Of a DNA stretch of 64,000 nt, positions 44,658 to 53,792 are shown in pieces. The stretch spans positions 2,666,001-2,730,000 of the forward strand of contig NZ_CP139969.1 in NCBI RefSeq assembly GCF_034424645.1, in the 5' to 3' direction. The stretch comes from Bordetella avium. GTDB taxonomy: Bacteria; Pseudomonadota; Gammaproteobacteria; Burkholderiales; Burkholderiaceae_B. The notes beneath the pieces were generated by a model. That model was not told the origin of the DNA and ran no database searches. It saw nothing but the letters and a program-made list of their open reading frames with translations. The position numbers and the translations under genes are program-made. Numbering within the stretch: the first letter of the stretch is position 1; each line of letters opens with the position of its first letter.

Positions 44658-45868
44658 GCATAGACACCCGCGCCGCCGACGTACGCCCAGACCCGATCGA
44701 GGGCCTCTCAGCGTTGCGCAGACAGCTTCATGCTAGACCGGAGCTGCGCTTCGAAGAGCACCTCACCGCGGACGCCATCGCCCAGGCATTGGAAAGCTAT
44801 GGCTATGCTGTCGAGCGAGGCATTGCCGAGACCGGAATAGTGGCCACGCTGCCCGGCAAAAATCCTGGACGGGCCATCATGCTGCGAGCGGATATGGATG
44901 CGTTGCCTATCCAGGAAGCCAACGATTTCGAACATGCCTCGCGACACCAGGGACGCATGCACGCTTGCGGCCACGACGGCCACATCGTCATGCTGCTGGG
45001 GGCAGCCCGGGCGCTAAAACGCCTGCCTCAGTTACCCGGAACCGTGCATTTCGTGTTCCAGCCCGGCGAAGAGGGCGGCGCGGGCGCCAAGCGGATGATC
45101 GATGAAGGCTTGTTCACCCGCTTTCCGACGGATGCAGTTTTCGGCATGCATAACTGGCCCGCGCTAGCTGTAGGCAGCGCGGGTATCCGGCCCGGACCGA
45201 TCATGGCTGCCGGCCTGCGGTTCCGCATCCTTGTCTTGGGCAAGGGGGCGCACGCGGCGCAGCCGCATTTGGGCCGAGACCCGATTCCGCTGGCCTGCAC
45301 GCTCGTCCTGGAACTGCAAACGCTGGCGGCACGGCACAAGAATCCCATCGAACCCGCGGTGATTTCCGTGTGCATGCTCAACGCCGGGCACACCGACAAT
45401 GTCATCCCCGAAAGCGTCGAGATACGCGGCACGGCGCGCGCGCTCTCCACCGATGTGCTGGAGATGCTGCAAGAGCGCATGCGCAATATCTGTAAGGGCC
45501 TGGCGCTGGCCCAGAACACCAGCATCACGCTGGAATGCTTTCAGTTCTATCCCGCCACCGTGAACACGGCCGCCGAGACGCAGCTTTGCGCGAAAGTGCT
45601 GCAAGACAGCTTTGGGATCGATAAGGTGGACGTGAACACGCCACCCAATATGACATCAGAAGACTTCGGCTTCATGCTCCAAGAGAAGCCCGGCGCATAC
45701 GTTCTGATTGGCAATGGGGCGCCAGACGGGCAATCGCCCCCTCTTCACCACCCCCATTACGACTTCAACGATAGCGCCATCGCGCATGGCGTCCAGTACT
45801 GGGTCAATCTCGCACAGGCGTATTTCCGACCGGTGCAGGGCCTCAAACCATCGGGCGAATCGGGATGA
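44654..45868 (+). CDS. M20-family amidohydrolase (hippurate hydrolase-like)
   Basis: The 404-residue enzyme has the dinuclear metal motifs LRADMDALPI, MHACGHDGH (with the Cys and His of the amidohydrolase subgroup), FQPGEEGG with the catalytic Glu pair, HNWPALAVG and the late HHPHYDFND. Family members hydrolyse N-acyl amino acids such as hippurate or indole-acetyl-amino acids. It could deacylate the substrate before or after the monooxygenase step. Overlaps of four bases with the genes on both sides mark one operon. Confidence 0.92.
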   Translation: MSIDTRAADVRPDPIEGLSALRRQLHARPELRFEEHLTADAIAQALESYGYAVERGIAETGIVATLPGKNPGRAIMLRADMDALPIQEANDFEHASRHQGRMHACGHDGHIVMLLGAARALKRLPQLPGTVHFVFQPGEEGGAGAKRMIDEGLFTRFPTDAVFGMHNWPALAVGSAGIRPGPIMAAGLRFRILVLGKGAHAAQPHLGRDPIPLACTLVLELQTLAARHKNPIEPAVISVCMLNAGHTDNVIPESVEIRGTARALSTDVLEMLQERMRNICKGLALAQNTSITLECFQFYPATVNTAAETQLCAKVLQDSFGIDKVDVNTPPNMTSEDFGFMLQEKPGAYVLIGNGAPDGQSPPLHHPHYDFNDSAIAHGVQYWVNLAQAYFRPVQGLKPSGESG

Positions 45869-47106
45869 AAACCCCATCGATTGCCCCTGCCCAGCGCCTG
45901 GAAGCAAAACGCTGGCTACGCCCTTCGGCCGTGATCGCCATCGCTCAGCTACTGGGCACCTCGCTGTGGTTCAGCGCAAACAGCGCGGCGCCCGACCTGG
46001 CCATCTCTTGGCAGCTCACCGCCTCGGACATCGGCTGGTTGACGAGCGCCGTCCAGGCGGGGTTCATTCTCGGCACACTGCTGCTCGCCTTATTCGGCCT
46101 TGCCGACCGCTATCCCGCGAGCCGCGTATTTGCCTTAAACACGGTTCTCGGGGCGGTCTTCAACGGGCTGTTCGCGCTCGCCGCCAATGGTCTTGGCGAT
46201 GCGATCGCCTATCGATTCTTCGTGGGCCTTTCTCTTGCCGGGATCTACCCCCTCGGCATGAAGCTGATCGTAAGCTGGGAGCCCGCGCGCACGGGCATGG
46301 CGCTCGCCCAGCTCGTCGCCATGCTCACCCTGGGCACTGCCCTGCCCCACCTCCTGCGGGAGCTTGGAGCCGGCCTTCCATGGCAATCCGTCGTCCTGGC
46401 GTCTTCGGCCCTTGCCTTGGCAGGTGGGCTGATGATCTTCAAGCTAGGGGACGGCCCCTTTCTTCCCGCCCGAGGTCCGCGCGATGCGCAGACACCGGCC
46501 GCCGCGCCTGCCAGACCCCATGTGCTCTCCGCCTTCAAGATCAAGGAATTCCGCGCCCCGGCCTGGGGATACTTTGGCCATATGTGGGAGTTATACGCTT
46601 TCTGGACCGTGGTTCCCGATCTGGTGACCAGAACGGATCTGGCCTCCCAGCTGCCGGTCGCGGGGATTCCGGGGCTCTCCTTCGCAATCATTGCCCTAGG
46701 CGCGCTCGGCTGTATCCTGGGCGGGCTGGTCTCGCAGCGCCATGGAAGCGCTGCCGTCGCCCTCGGGGCCCTCTGCCTCTCTGGGCTGTGCGCCACCCTA
46801 TTCGCGCTTTTCTGGCATGCCCTGCCCGCCACGGCCCTGATGGCGCTACTGATCTTCTGGGGGGCCTGTGTGGTGGCGGACTCGCCCCAATTCTCGGCGT
46901 TGTCGGCACGTAGTTGTCCACCCGAAATCGTGGGTTCGGCACTCGCCATTCAGAACTCGATCGGCTTCGCGATTACCGTCGTTTCCATCGCGCTAACCAC
47001 GTCTTTCCTGGAGCGAATCGGCCTGGATGCCGTCTGGATTCTGGTGCCCGGCCCGGTGATCGGCTTGCTCGGCTATGTCCTGACAGCCCGGGCCGCCCAG
47101 CATTGA
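45865..47106 (+). CDS. Major facilitator superfamily transporter
   Basis: The 413-residue protein has about 12 helices in two halves, with a central loop near residues 205-225 (PARGPRDAQTPAAAPARPH). The first half contains QLLGTSLWFSANSAAPDL and GLADRYPASR, like the MFS A-type loop. It has an overlapping start with the M20 gene. It may import a substrate or export a product of the pathway. Confidence 0.9.
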   Translation: MKTPSIAPAQRLEAKRWLRPSAVIAIAQLLGTSLWFSANSAAPDLAISWQLTASDIGWLTSAVQAGFILGTLLLALFGLADRYPASRVFALNTVLGAVFNGLFALAANGLGDAIAYRFFVGLSLAGIYPLGMKLIVSWEPARTGMALAQLVAMLTLGTALPHLLRELGAGLPWQSVVLASSALALAGGLMIFKLGDGPFLPARGPRDAQTPAAAPARPHVLSAFKIKEFRAPAWGYFGHMWELYAFWTVVPDLVTRTDLASQLPVAGIPGLSFAIIALGALGCILGGLVSQRHGSAAVALGALCLSGLCATLFALFWHALPATALMALLIFWGACVVADSPQFSALSARSCPPEIVGSALAIQNSIGFAITVVSIALTTSFLERIGLDAVWILVPGPVIGLLGYVLTARAAQH

Positions 47107-47270
47107 CCATCCGGGTCCGGATGGTGCGGCAATCGTCAAGAATGGAGAGCCCCCTGACAGGGCGGCTACGGTGAAAAAGCAGGCAAGCCGTGGCGCGCCG
47201 CCACCGAAGAATGGCCAATCGCAGGCCACTCGACACGGGTAAACGACTAGAAGAAATTTCGATTTTTCCC

Positions 47271-47324
47271 TTGCTGAGAAAAATGAAATATCGCTACCAT
47301 TCTTTTTGTGACCATGTGGTCACA
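47271..47324 (+). promoter_or_regulatory. Promoter and palindromic operator before the TetR gene
   Basis: TTGCTG (47271-47276), an 18-base gap and TACCAT (47295-47300) form a plausible promoter. Seven bases on lies the palindrome TGTGACCATGTGGTCACA (47307-47324), with arms TGTGACC/GGTCACA. That puts it over the predicted start of transcription and upstream of a TetR gene, as expected for autoregulation. The rest of the 296-base gap shows no gene. Confidence 0.6.
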
Positions 47325-47402
47325 TTGCAGAACACCCTTATTTGAATGAGGCTCTGCCTTGGCCTATGTGCCTGCCAAGTCACCAAGGGAAATAAACGAC
47401 TA

Positions 47403-48053
47403 ATGACCCGTCGTGAGCAAACGAAAAGAAAAATCATGGAGGCGCTTGAAGCGCAGATCCGCGAGACAGGAATGAAAGGCGTCGGCGTCAACGTCATCGC
47501 TGCGCGCGCCAAAGTCAGCAAGGAATTGATCTATCGATATTTCGATAGCCTGCCCGGCTTGCTGATGGCCTGGATGCTCGAGCAGGATTACTGGACCGGG
47601 CGATCCGACCTCCTGACGGCGAAAGAATCGAGTTATCAAACACCTGCTGAACTCATCCTGGCCATGCTGCGTGCGCAAATCGAGGCATTGGGGAGTAACG
47701 AAGCACTCCGGGAAATACGGCTGTGGGAGCTAGTAGAGCGTAACGACATCACCGCTCAATTGGCTGACCGGCGCGAACGGACTGCCCGCGCCTTCATCGA
47801 CAGGGTAGACGGGCTGACGGATGAGGCAGACGTTCCTGCTCACGTAAGCGTCATGTTGGCGGGCATGATCTACCTCATGCTGCGATCCAAGACGGAGAGC
47901 CACTTCCTGGGCGTTCCATTACGGAGCAATGAAGGCTGGGCGCGAATCTTCTCTGCAGTCGAGGCAATGGTAGGCACGCTGCCCGAAAACCTCAAGACCA
48001 CGCCCCTCTGCGACCTCGAAGGAAAGCGGAACATTCAGGAGAAATCGAAGTGA
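47403..48053 (+). CDS. TetR/AcrR-family transcriptional regulator
   Basis: The product is 216 residues with an N-terminal TetR helix-turn-helix (~2-50, REQTKRKIMEALEAQIRETG then VNVIAARAKVSKELIYRYFDSLPGLL) and an all-helical ligand domain. The ATG giving MTRREQTKRK is chosen because the frame upstream is not regulator-like. Its stop overlaps the GTG start of the TPP enzyme gene, so the regulator is first in the operon it probably controls. A palindromic operator candidate lies about 80 bases upstream. Confidence 0.9.
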   Translation: MTRREQTKRKIMEALEAQIRETGMKGVGVNVIAARAKVSKELIYRYFDSLPGLLMAWMLEQDYWTGRSDLLTAKESSYQTPAELILAMLRAQIEALGSNEALREIRLWELVERNDITAQLADRRERTARAFIDRVDGLTDEADVPAHVSVMLAGMIYLMLRSKTESHFLGVPLRSNEGWARIFSAVEAMVGTLPENLKTTPLCDLEGKRNIQEKSK

Positions 48054-49711
48054 CCCGCGCTGCTGATGTATTTGTTGACAGCTTGATAAACCACGGCGTA
48101 GATCGCGTCTTTTGCGTACCAGGAGAAAGCTATCTGAGCATTCTGGACGCGCTATCGGACCGCTCAGCCATCGAGGTCGTGACATGCCGGCACGAAGGCG
48201 GCGCCGGTTTCATGGCCCTGGGCGATGCGAGGCTGACAGGCAAACCCGGTGTGCTGTTCGTCAGCCGTGGACCGGGCTCCATGAACGCGAGCATCGCGAT
48301 TCATTCCGCACAGCAAGATGCGGTGCCCCTCGTCGTATTCGTCGGCCAGGTCGAAAGACCCCATCGCGGCATGGATGCGTTTCAGGAAATCGAGTACCCG
48401 CGGGTGTTTGGCAGCATCGCCAAATGGGTAACGGAAGTCAACGATGCAAACCGAATCGCGGACGTCGTGGCGCAGGCTTTTCATGCCGCCGCGAGCGGCA
48501 CGCCCGGCCCAGTCGTGGTCTCCCTCCCGGAGGACATGCTGGAACAGGATTCAACAGCCTTTCCTGCTGCGCCGTTTGCTCTGCCGGTAGGTGGCGCGGC
48601 CCCGTCTCAACTCGCAGAAATCGCGGCGCTCATCGCAAACTCGGCGCATCCGCTGATCATCGCCGGTGGGCTGCTGAAAGGGGACGTAGGCGAGAAGGCA
48701 TTGCGCGAATGCGCCGAAGCGTTCGGCATTCCCGTCGCCACGGCAGTCCGGCACGCGGATGTCCTGGACAATAATCATCCGCTCTTTGCCGGCCACCTGA
48801 CATACGGCGCCCCAAAAAAGTTGACCGACGCAGTAGCGCAGGCCGACCTCGTGCTGGCTGTGGGCACGCGCCTGGGAGACGTGACCACGCAGGGCTATAC
48901 ATTCCCCGCCGCGCCGCTGCCAAGCCAACCTGTGGTGCAGGTATGGCCCGACCCTCGCGCCGTCGGGCACGTGCGAGGATTGAAGCTGGGATTGACGGCC
49001 GACCCTGCTGCATTCTTGAAAGATCTCAAAGGTTTCGCCCCCGAGGCCCCGGCCTCTTCGCATTTGGCATGGGCCGATCGATTGCATGAGGTCGTCGTTG
49101 ACCTGCGCAAGTGGGACGGCCCGCTCGATGCGGACGACGGCGTGGTTTTCGCCGCGATGGTCAAGGCCGCGGACCGTCTGCTCGACGACGACAGCATCAT
49201 CACTTTGGATGCCGGCAACTTCGGCGGATGGGTACAACGATTCCTGCGCTTTGGCGGTGGCCGAAAAATGATCGCTCCGGCATCCGGCGCAATGGGATAC
49301 GGGGTTCCGGCTGCGGTGGCATGCAGCCTGCGCTTACCCGATCGTAAAGTGGTTTGCTTTGTTGGAGACGGCGGCTTCCTGATGACGGGCACCGAACTGG
49401 CCACCGCAATGCAGTCGGGCGCCAAGCCCATCATCATCATTTCCGACAATGCTTCGTACGGCACGATCCGTATGCACCAGGAAAAGCATTTTCCCCGCCG
49501 CGTGAGCGCAACGCAGTTGAGCAACCCGGATCTTCTGGGTATGGCGCGTTCCTTTGGTGCATTGGCGCTGAAGGTCGACCACAGCTCGGATGCCGAGCCT
49601 GCCCTGAAAGAAGCCCTGGCGGCAGATCGCGCCGCCGTTATCGTGGTGCGAACCAGCCTTGCCCATATTTCAGTGGCCGCCACGATCGCACAGCTACGCG
49701 AAGGCGCGTGA
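48050..49711 (+). CDS. Thiamine-diphosphate-dependent enzyme (acetolactate synthase/2-oxo-acid decarboxylase-like)
   Basis: The 553-residue enzyme has the three ThDP domains. The N-terminal one carries the catalytic Glu in CRHEGGAGFMALGDARLTG, the middle domain is Rossmann-like (~190-330), and the C-terminal domain has the cofactor motif GDGGFLMTGTEL through SDNASYG. It resembles acetolactate synthase large subunits, but no small subunit or other branched-chain genes are nearby. Next to a D-amino-acid dehydrogenase, a 2-oxo-acid decarboxylase or carboligase is likelier. The start is GTG, overlapping the TetR gene. Confidence 0.88.
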   Translation: MTRAADVFVDSLINHGVDRVFCVPGESYLSILDALSDRSAIEVVTCRHEGGAGFMALGDARLTGKPGVLFVSRGPGSMNASIAIHSAQQDAVPLVVFVGQVERPHRGMDAFQEIEYPRVFGSIAKWVTEVNDANRIADVVAQAFHAAASGTPGPVVVSLPEDMLEQDSTAFPAAPFALPVGGAAPSQLAEIAALIANSAHPLIIAGGLLKGDVGEKALRECAEAFGIPVATAVRHADVLDNNHPLFAGHLTYGAPKKLTDAVAQADLVLAVGTRLGDVTTQGYTFPAAPLPSQPVVQVWPDPRAVGHVRGLKLGLTADPAAFLKDLKGFAPEAPASSHLAWADRLHEVVVDLRKWDGPLDADDGVVFAAMVKAADRLLDDDSIITLDAGNFGGWVQRFLRFGGGRKMIAPASGAMGYGVPAAVACSLRLPDRKVVCFVGDGGFLMTGTELATAMQSGAKPIIIISDNASYGTIRMHQEKHFPRRVSATQLSNPDLLGMARSFGALALKVDHSSDAEPALKEALAADRAAVIVVRTSLAHISVAATIAQLREGA

Positions 49712-49714
49712 GCC

Positions 49715-51010
49715 ATGAAAATTATCGTGATCGGCGCAGGCATCATCGGCATGACTTCCGCCTATGCCCTGGCGAAGCGGGGGCATGAGGTGACGGTTGT
49801 AGATGGCCAGCCACAAGCCGGAACCGCCACGAGCCTGGCGAACGGCGCCCAACTCAGCTATAGCTTCGTCTCCCCGCTTGCGGACAAAGGCGTGCTACAG
49901 AAGCTGCCCGGCTGGCTGTTGAGCGCGGATTCACCGCTGCGATTCCGCCCCAGGCTTGACCGGGCCCAATGGCGTTGGCTTTGGACGTTCATCGGCCTAT
50001 GTCAGCATAGCGCGGCAGAGCGCACGACCCGAGAGCTGCTCCAACTTGGGGCCTTGAGCCGCCGGCTTATGCATGAAATGGTGCAAGACCATGATTTTTC
50101 TTTCGACTTCGCCCCTAGCGGCAAGCTGCTCGTCTACCAGAATATCGATACCTATCGAGCCGCCCAGGCCTTAGCCAGGTTTCAGGCCTCCCTGGGTTGC
50201 GAGCAGCATGACTATACGCCGCAGCAATGCGTCGATGTTGAGCCTGCGCTGACAGATATTGCATCGAGAATCGTGGGCGGCATATTCACGCCCACGGAAG
50301 ATGCCGCCGACTGCCATGCGCTGTGCACGGAACTCCAACATTATCTGAGCCGGTCTCTAGGCGTTACGTTCCAGTTTGGCACCCGCGTGAATCGCGTCGT
50401 GCTAGAGGGCAGCCGCGCCATCGCATTGGAAACGAGTGCAGGCTCCCTCGGCGCTGACGGCTTCGTCATCGCCAATGGCGTTGAGGCGCAAACGCTTTGC
50501 GCTTCGGTCGGCATCGACCCGCTCATCTACCCCCTCAAGGGCTATAGCCTGACCTATGAACTGACTTCAGATAGCTGCGCCCCGCACACCAGTCTGAGCG
50601 ACGTTCACAACAAAGTCGTCTATGCACGGCTTGGCAATCGCCTGCGCGTGGCAGGGATGGTCGATATCGGTGACCGATCACTGGCCGTCGATCGCAAACG
50701 GATAGCCGCGCTCAAAGCGCAAGTGGACGACTATCTACCTCGCTTGAACGCGGCGGGCATCCCGACGGAATGGACAGGCTTGAGACCCGCGCGCCCAGAC
50801 AGCAAGCCCATCATAGGCGCCACCCCTTACGAGCGGCTGTGGCTCAACGTGGGCCACGGCGCCTTGGGTTTCACCTTGGCAGCCGGAAGCGCCGAAGTAT
50901 TGTCGGACCGCATCGAGGGACGGCGCTCAGCCATCTCGGAGCCACTTTTCAGCTTGACCAGTAGCGCGCGGCGCCGTAACGCCATCGCGCGCCCCTTGCA
51001 GCCAAGCTAA
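49715..51010 (+). CDS. D-amino-acid dehydrogenase-like flavoprotein (DadA family)
   Basis: The 431-residue FAD enzyme starts with the dinucleotide-binding motif IIVIGAGIIGMTSAYALAKRGHEVTVVD. It continues with the DadA pattern ATSLANGAQLSYSFVSPLAD, SFDFAPSGKLLVYQN, and WTGLRPARPDSKPIIGATPYERLWLNVGHGALGFTLAAGSAEVLSD. It oxidises D-amino acids to 2-oxo acids and ammonia with electrons passed to quinone. It begins three bases after the TPP enzyme gene, and the deacylase gene follows. Confidence 0.92.
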   Translation: MKIIVIGAGIIGMTSAYALAKRGHEVTVVDGQPQAGTATSLANGAQLSYSFVSPLADKGVLQKLPGWLLSADSPLRFRPRLDRAQWRWLWTFIGLCQHSAAERTTRELLQLGALSRRLMHEMVQDHDFSFDFAPSGKLLVYQNIDTYRAAQALARFQASLGCEQHDYTPQQCVDVEPALTDIASRIVGGIFTPTEDAADCHALCTELQHYLSRSLGVTFQFGTRVNRVVLEGSRAIALETSAGSLGADGFVIANGVEAQTLCASVGIDPLIYPLKGYSLTYELTSDSCAPHTSLSDVHNKVVYARLGNRLRVAGMVDIGDRSLAVDRKRIAALKAQVDDYLPRLNAAGIPTEWTGLRPARPDSKPIIGATPYERLWLNVGHGALGFTLAAGSAEVLSDRIEGRRSAISEPLFSLTSSARRRNAIARPLQPS

Positions 51011-51034
51011 GCCGAAAGACCTTTGGGGAAAAAA

Positions 51035-52483
51035 ATGCCACCACTCTACGACACCGTCATCCGAGGCAGCCAGGTCATTGATGGCACCGGCAGTCCGGCC
51101 ATTGCAGCCGACGTAGCGATACAAGACGGGTTTATCGTCAAAATCGGCGATTTATCGGGAGTACAAGGCCGCAACGAACTTGCCGCAGATGGGCTGACCC
51201 TCGCACCCGGCTTTATCGATGCCCACACCCATGATGACCGGGAGCTGCTTTCCAATGGGGCTATGACCCCGAAGGTCAGTCAGGGAGTGACCACGGTCAT
51301 CGGGGGCAATTGCGGCATTTCGCTAGCGCCCATGGCCGCGGGGCTAACGGCGGCGCCCGTTCCGCCGCTCGATCTGCTTGATGCAACGGGTGACTGGTAT
51401 CGATTCAAGACCTTCCGAGCTTACTTGGCCGCCCTGCAGGAACAGCCCGCGGCCACAAACTGCGCGATGCTGGTCGGGCACACGAATCTGCGGGTGCTGG
51501 AAGTTTCCGATCTCTCTCGCCCTGCCTCAGGCCCGGAAGTGCTTAGGATGCGAGCCCATGTGCAAGAAGCCCTTGAAGCCGGCGCAATCGGTGCATCGAC
51601 AGGGCTGGCCTATGCGCCCGCAATGGCCGCATCCACCGAAGAGGTCATCGAGGTCTGCCGGCCCTTGACCGCGGCTCAGGGACTGTACTGCACACACATG
51701 CGGGACGAGGGCGATCACATTGTCGACGCGCTTTCAGAAACGTTTCGCGTCGGAAAAGAACTGGGCGTGCCGGTAGTCATCTCGCACCACAAGCTGGTAG
51801 GGGCAGCCAACCACGGGCGGTCAGTGCAGACGCTCGACATCATTCGACAGCAAATGAAAGCGCAAGCTATCTGCCTGGATTGCTACCCCTACAACGCATC
51901 GTCCACGGTGCTGACCCAGACCTTGGTCGCCAATGCCGCCACGACGCTTGTGACGTGGTCCAAGCCCTATCCGCAATATTCTGGCCGCGACATCAAGGAT
52001 ATTGCGCGGGAGTTGGAATGTTCGGTCGCCGAAGCGGTGAATCGCCTACAGCCCGCTGGCGCCGCCTACTTCCGCATGGATGACGGGGACGTGAATCGAA
52101 TTCTTGCTTTCGAACCCACCATGATCGGCTCGGATGGATTACCCCACGACCAGACGCCACACCCTCGCTTATGGGGCACGTTTGCGCGCGTGCTGGGGCA
52201 CCACTCCCGGTCTTTGAAGCTGTTCTCCTTCGAGGCCGCGGTCCACAAGATGACCGGGCTTACCGCATCGCGCTTTGGCTTGAAAAACCGCGGCGTCATA
52301 CGAGAAGGCGCTCACGCCGACCTGGTCCTGCTGAACGCGGAAACAGTCATCGATCGCGCGACATTCAAGGAGCCGACGAGGCCTGCAATCGGTATTCACA
52401 CCGTCTGGACCAATGGCGTGCCGGTCTGGGAAGCGGGACGAACGACTGGCAAGCGGCCTGGCCAGGTCCTGCGCAGAAGTTAG
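51035..52483 (+). CDS. N-acyl-D-amino-acid deacylase (D-aminoacylase family)
   Basis: The 482-residue metal-dependent amidohydrolase has PGFIDAHTHDDREL, the GVTTVIGGNCGISLAP motif, THMRDEGD, VVISHHKLVG and the catalytic-Asp region GSDGLPHDQTPHPRLWGTFARVLG. Family members release D-amino acids from N-acyl-D-amino acids; some relatives hydrolyse other cyclic or acyl amides. The ATG after TTGGGGAAAAAA is chosen over an in-frame TTG. With the DadA-like and TPP enzymes upstream, it suggests a linear route. Confidence 0.92.
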   Translation: MPPLYDTVIRGSQVIDGTGSPAIAADVAIQDGFIVKIGDLSGVQGRNELAADGLTLAPGFIDAHTHDDRELLSNGAMTPKVSQGVTTVIGGNCGISLAPMAAGLTAAPVPPLDLLDATGDWYRFKTFRAYLAALQEQPAATNCAMLVGHTNLRVLEVSDLSRPASGPEVLRMRAHVQEALEAGAIGASTGLAYAPAMAASTEEVIEVCRPLTAAQGLYCTHMRDEGDHIVDALSETFRVGKELGVPVVISHHKLVGAANHGRSVQTLDIIRQQMKAQAICLDCYPYNASSTVLTQTLVANAATTLVTWSKPYPQYSGRDIKDIARELECSVAEAVNRLQPAGAAYFRMDDGDVNRILAFEPTMIGSDGLPHDQTPHPRLWGTFARVLGHHSRSLKLFSFEAAVHKMTGLTASRFGLKNRGVIREGAHADLVLLNAETVIDRATFKEPTRPAIGIHTVWTNGVPVWEAGRTTGKRPGQVLRRS

Positions 52484-52752
52484 CAGTAAAAGCCAAACTC
52501 GCGTTGCGGACTTAGCCGCACACAGGCGCTTCGCGAGTCGTAAAGCGTATCTAGCAGCAGCAAGCAAGGGGAGCCACCGCATCAGCCGGTAAAGGCCGGG
52601 GCATGTTGCCGGCGAAATACGGGCGGCGACGGTGGCGAGCAAGCGCAGGCGTTGCGAAACACCTGCCTTTTACAAAAAAGTTTCGATCCAGCCGTCAGCC
52701 GCCATTCGCTGTTTTTCGGATCAAGCGGCATCGGCAACTTCACGGAGCACTT

Positions 52753-53733
52753 ATGACAAGCCGCCGCAGTTTTCTTACCACTCTCGCCGCCGCAGGCGTC
52801 CTTCCCTGGGTCCGGATGGCACACGCCGAACCGGGCTTCCCCTCCAAGGTAGTCAAGATCGTAGTGCCCTATACGCCGGGAGGCGCACCCGATCTGATCG
52901 CCCGCGTCCTCGCTTCAGAATTGGGTAAGCAATGGGCACAATCTATCGTTGTGGAAAACAAACCCGGTGCTGGCGGTAGCATTGGCACCGATTACGTTGC
53001 GCGAGCCGATGGAGACGGATATACGCTGCTGAGCGGCGGCGTGGGCACCCACGCTATCAACCCGGTGCTGTACAAAAACATCCGCTACGACCCGGTTAAG
53101 GACTTCACGCATCTCACACTGGTCGGAAACGTCGCGAATATGCTCATCGCCAACGAGAGCTTTCCCGCCAACAACCTGGATGAGCTGGTCGATCTCGTTC
53201 GGAAAAACCCAAACAAGTTTGCCTACGGAAGCCCCGGCAACGGCACGTCTCCTCACTTGGCAGGAGAACTGTTTTGCCAGATGACGGGTTTAAAGCTGGC
53301 GCATATCCCCTACAAGGGCAGTGCCGGCGCCCTGAACGATCTGATGGGCGGACAGATTCCACTGGCTTTCGACAACCTGACCGCCAGTCTTCCGTTCGTA
53401 AAAGAGGGGAAGGTCAAGGTCTTTGCCGTCACGACGAGCGAGCGCTCGCCTCTGCTCCCCGATGTTCCCACCTTTTCCGAAAGCGGCGTTCCCGGCTATG
53501 AGCTGTCCGCATGGGCGGGTATTTTCGCCCCCAAAGGCTTGCCGCCCGCGCTGGCCGCGAAGATCAGTGCCGACATCGGCAACATCCTGCAAAAACCGGC
53601 GGTCAAGGAGAAACTCTTGACCCTGGGTGTGCAGGCCAGCCCGAACACACCCGAGGCATTCACCGCCTTCGTCAGCAATGAGGGCGCCAAGTTCCGCAAA
53701 CTCGCGGATCAGGCCAACCTACAGCTCGGTTAG
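52753..53733 (+). CDS. Bug-type (TctC family) solute-binding protein, Tat signal
   Basis: The product is 326 residues from the ATG giving MTSRRSFLTTLAAAGVLPWV. The SRRSFL sequence is a good twin-arginine motif with cleavage after AHA. The mature part has the Bug motifs KIVVPYTPGGAPDLIARVLAS, VVENKPGAGGSIGTDYVARA, YGSPGNGTSPHLAGELF and VPTFSESGVPGYE. It should bind the pathway substrate in the periplasm. The 269-base gap upstream shows no gene; a shared promoter with the deacylase operon is possible. Confidence 0.92.
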   Translation: MTSRRSFLTTLAAAGVLPWVRMAHAEPGFPSKVVKIVVPYTPGGAPDLIARVLASELGKQWAQSIVVENKPGAGGSIGTDYVARADGDGYTLLSGGVGTHAINPVLYKNIRYDPVKDFTHLTLVGNVANMLIANESFPANNLDELVDLVRKNPNKFAYGSPGNGTSPHLAGELFCQMTGLKLAHIPYKGSAGALNDLMGGQIPLAFDNLTASLPFVKEGKVKVFAVTTSERSPLLPDVPTFSESGVPGYELSAWAGIFAPKGLPPALAAKISADIGNILQKPAVKEKLLTLGVQASPNTPEAFTAFVSNEGAKFRKLADQANLQLG

Positions 53734-53742
53734 CGCTCGCGA

Positions 53743-53760
53743 CGCCGGCGCTTGCCGGCG
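53743..53760. terminator. Hairpin between convergent genes
   Basis: CGCCGGC and GCCGGCG arms with loop GCTT lie between the ends of two convergent genes. It has no T-run on either strand, so it is only a possible bidirectional terminator. Confidence 0.4.
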
Positions 53761-53792
53761 GCGCGATCTCGACGGTGTGCGCTGGGCCGGCC

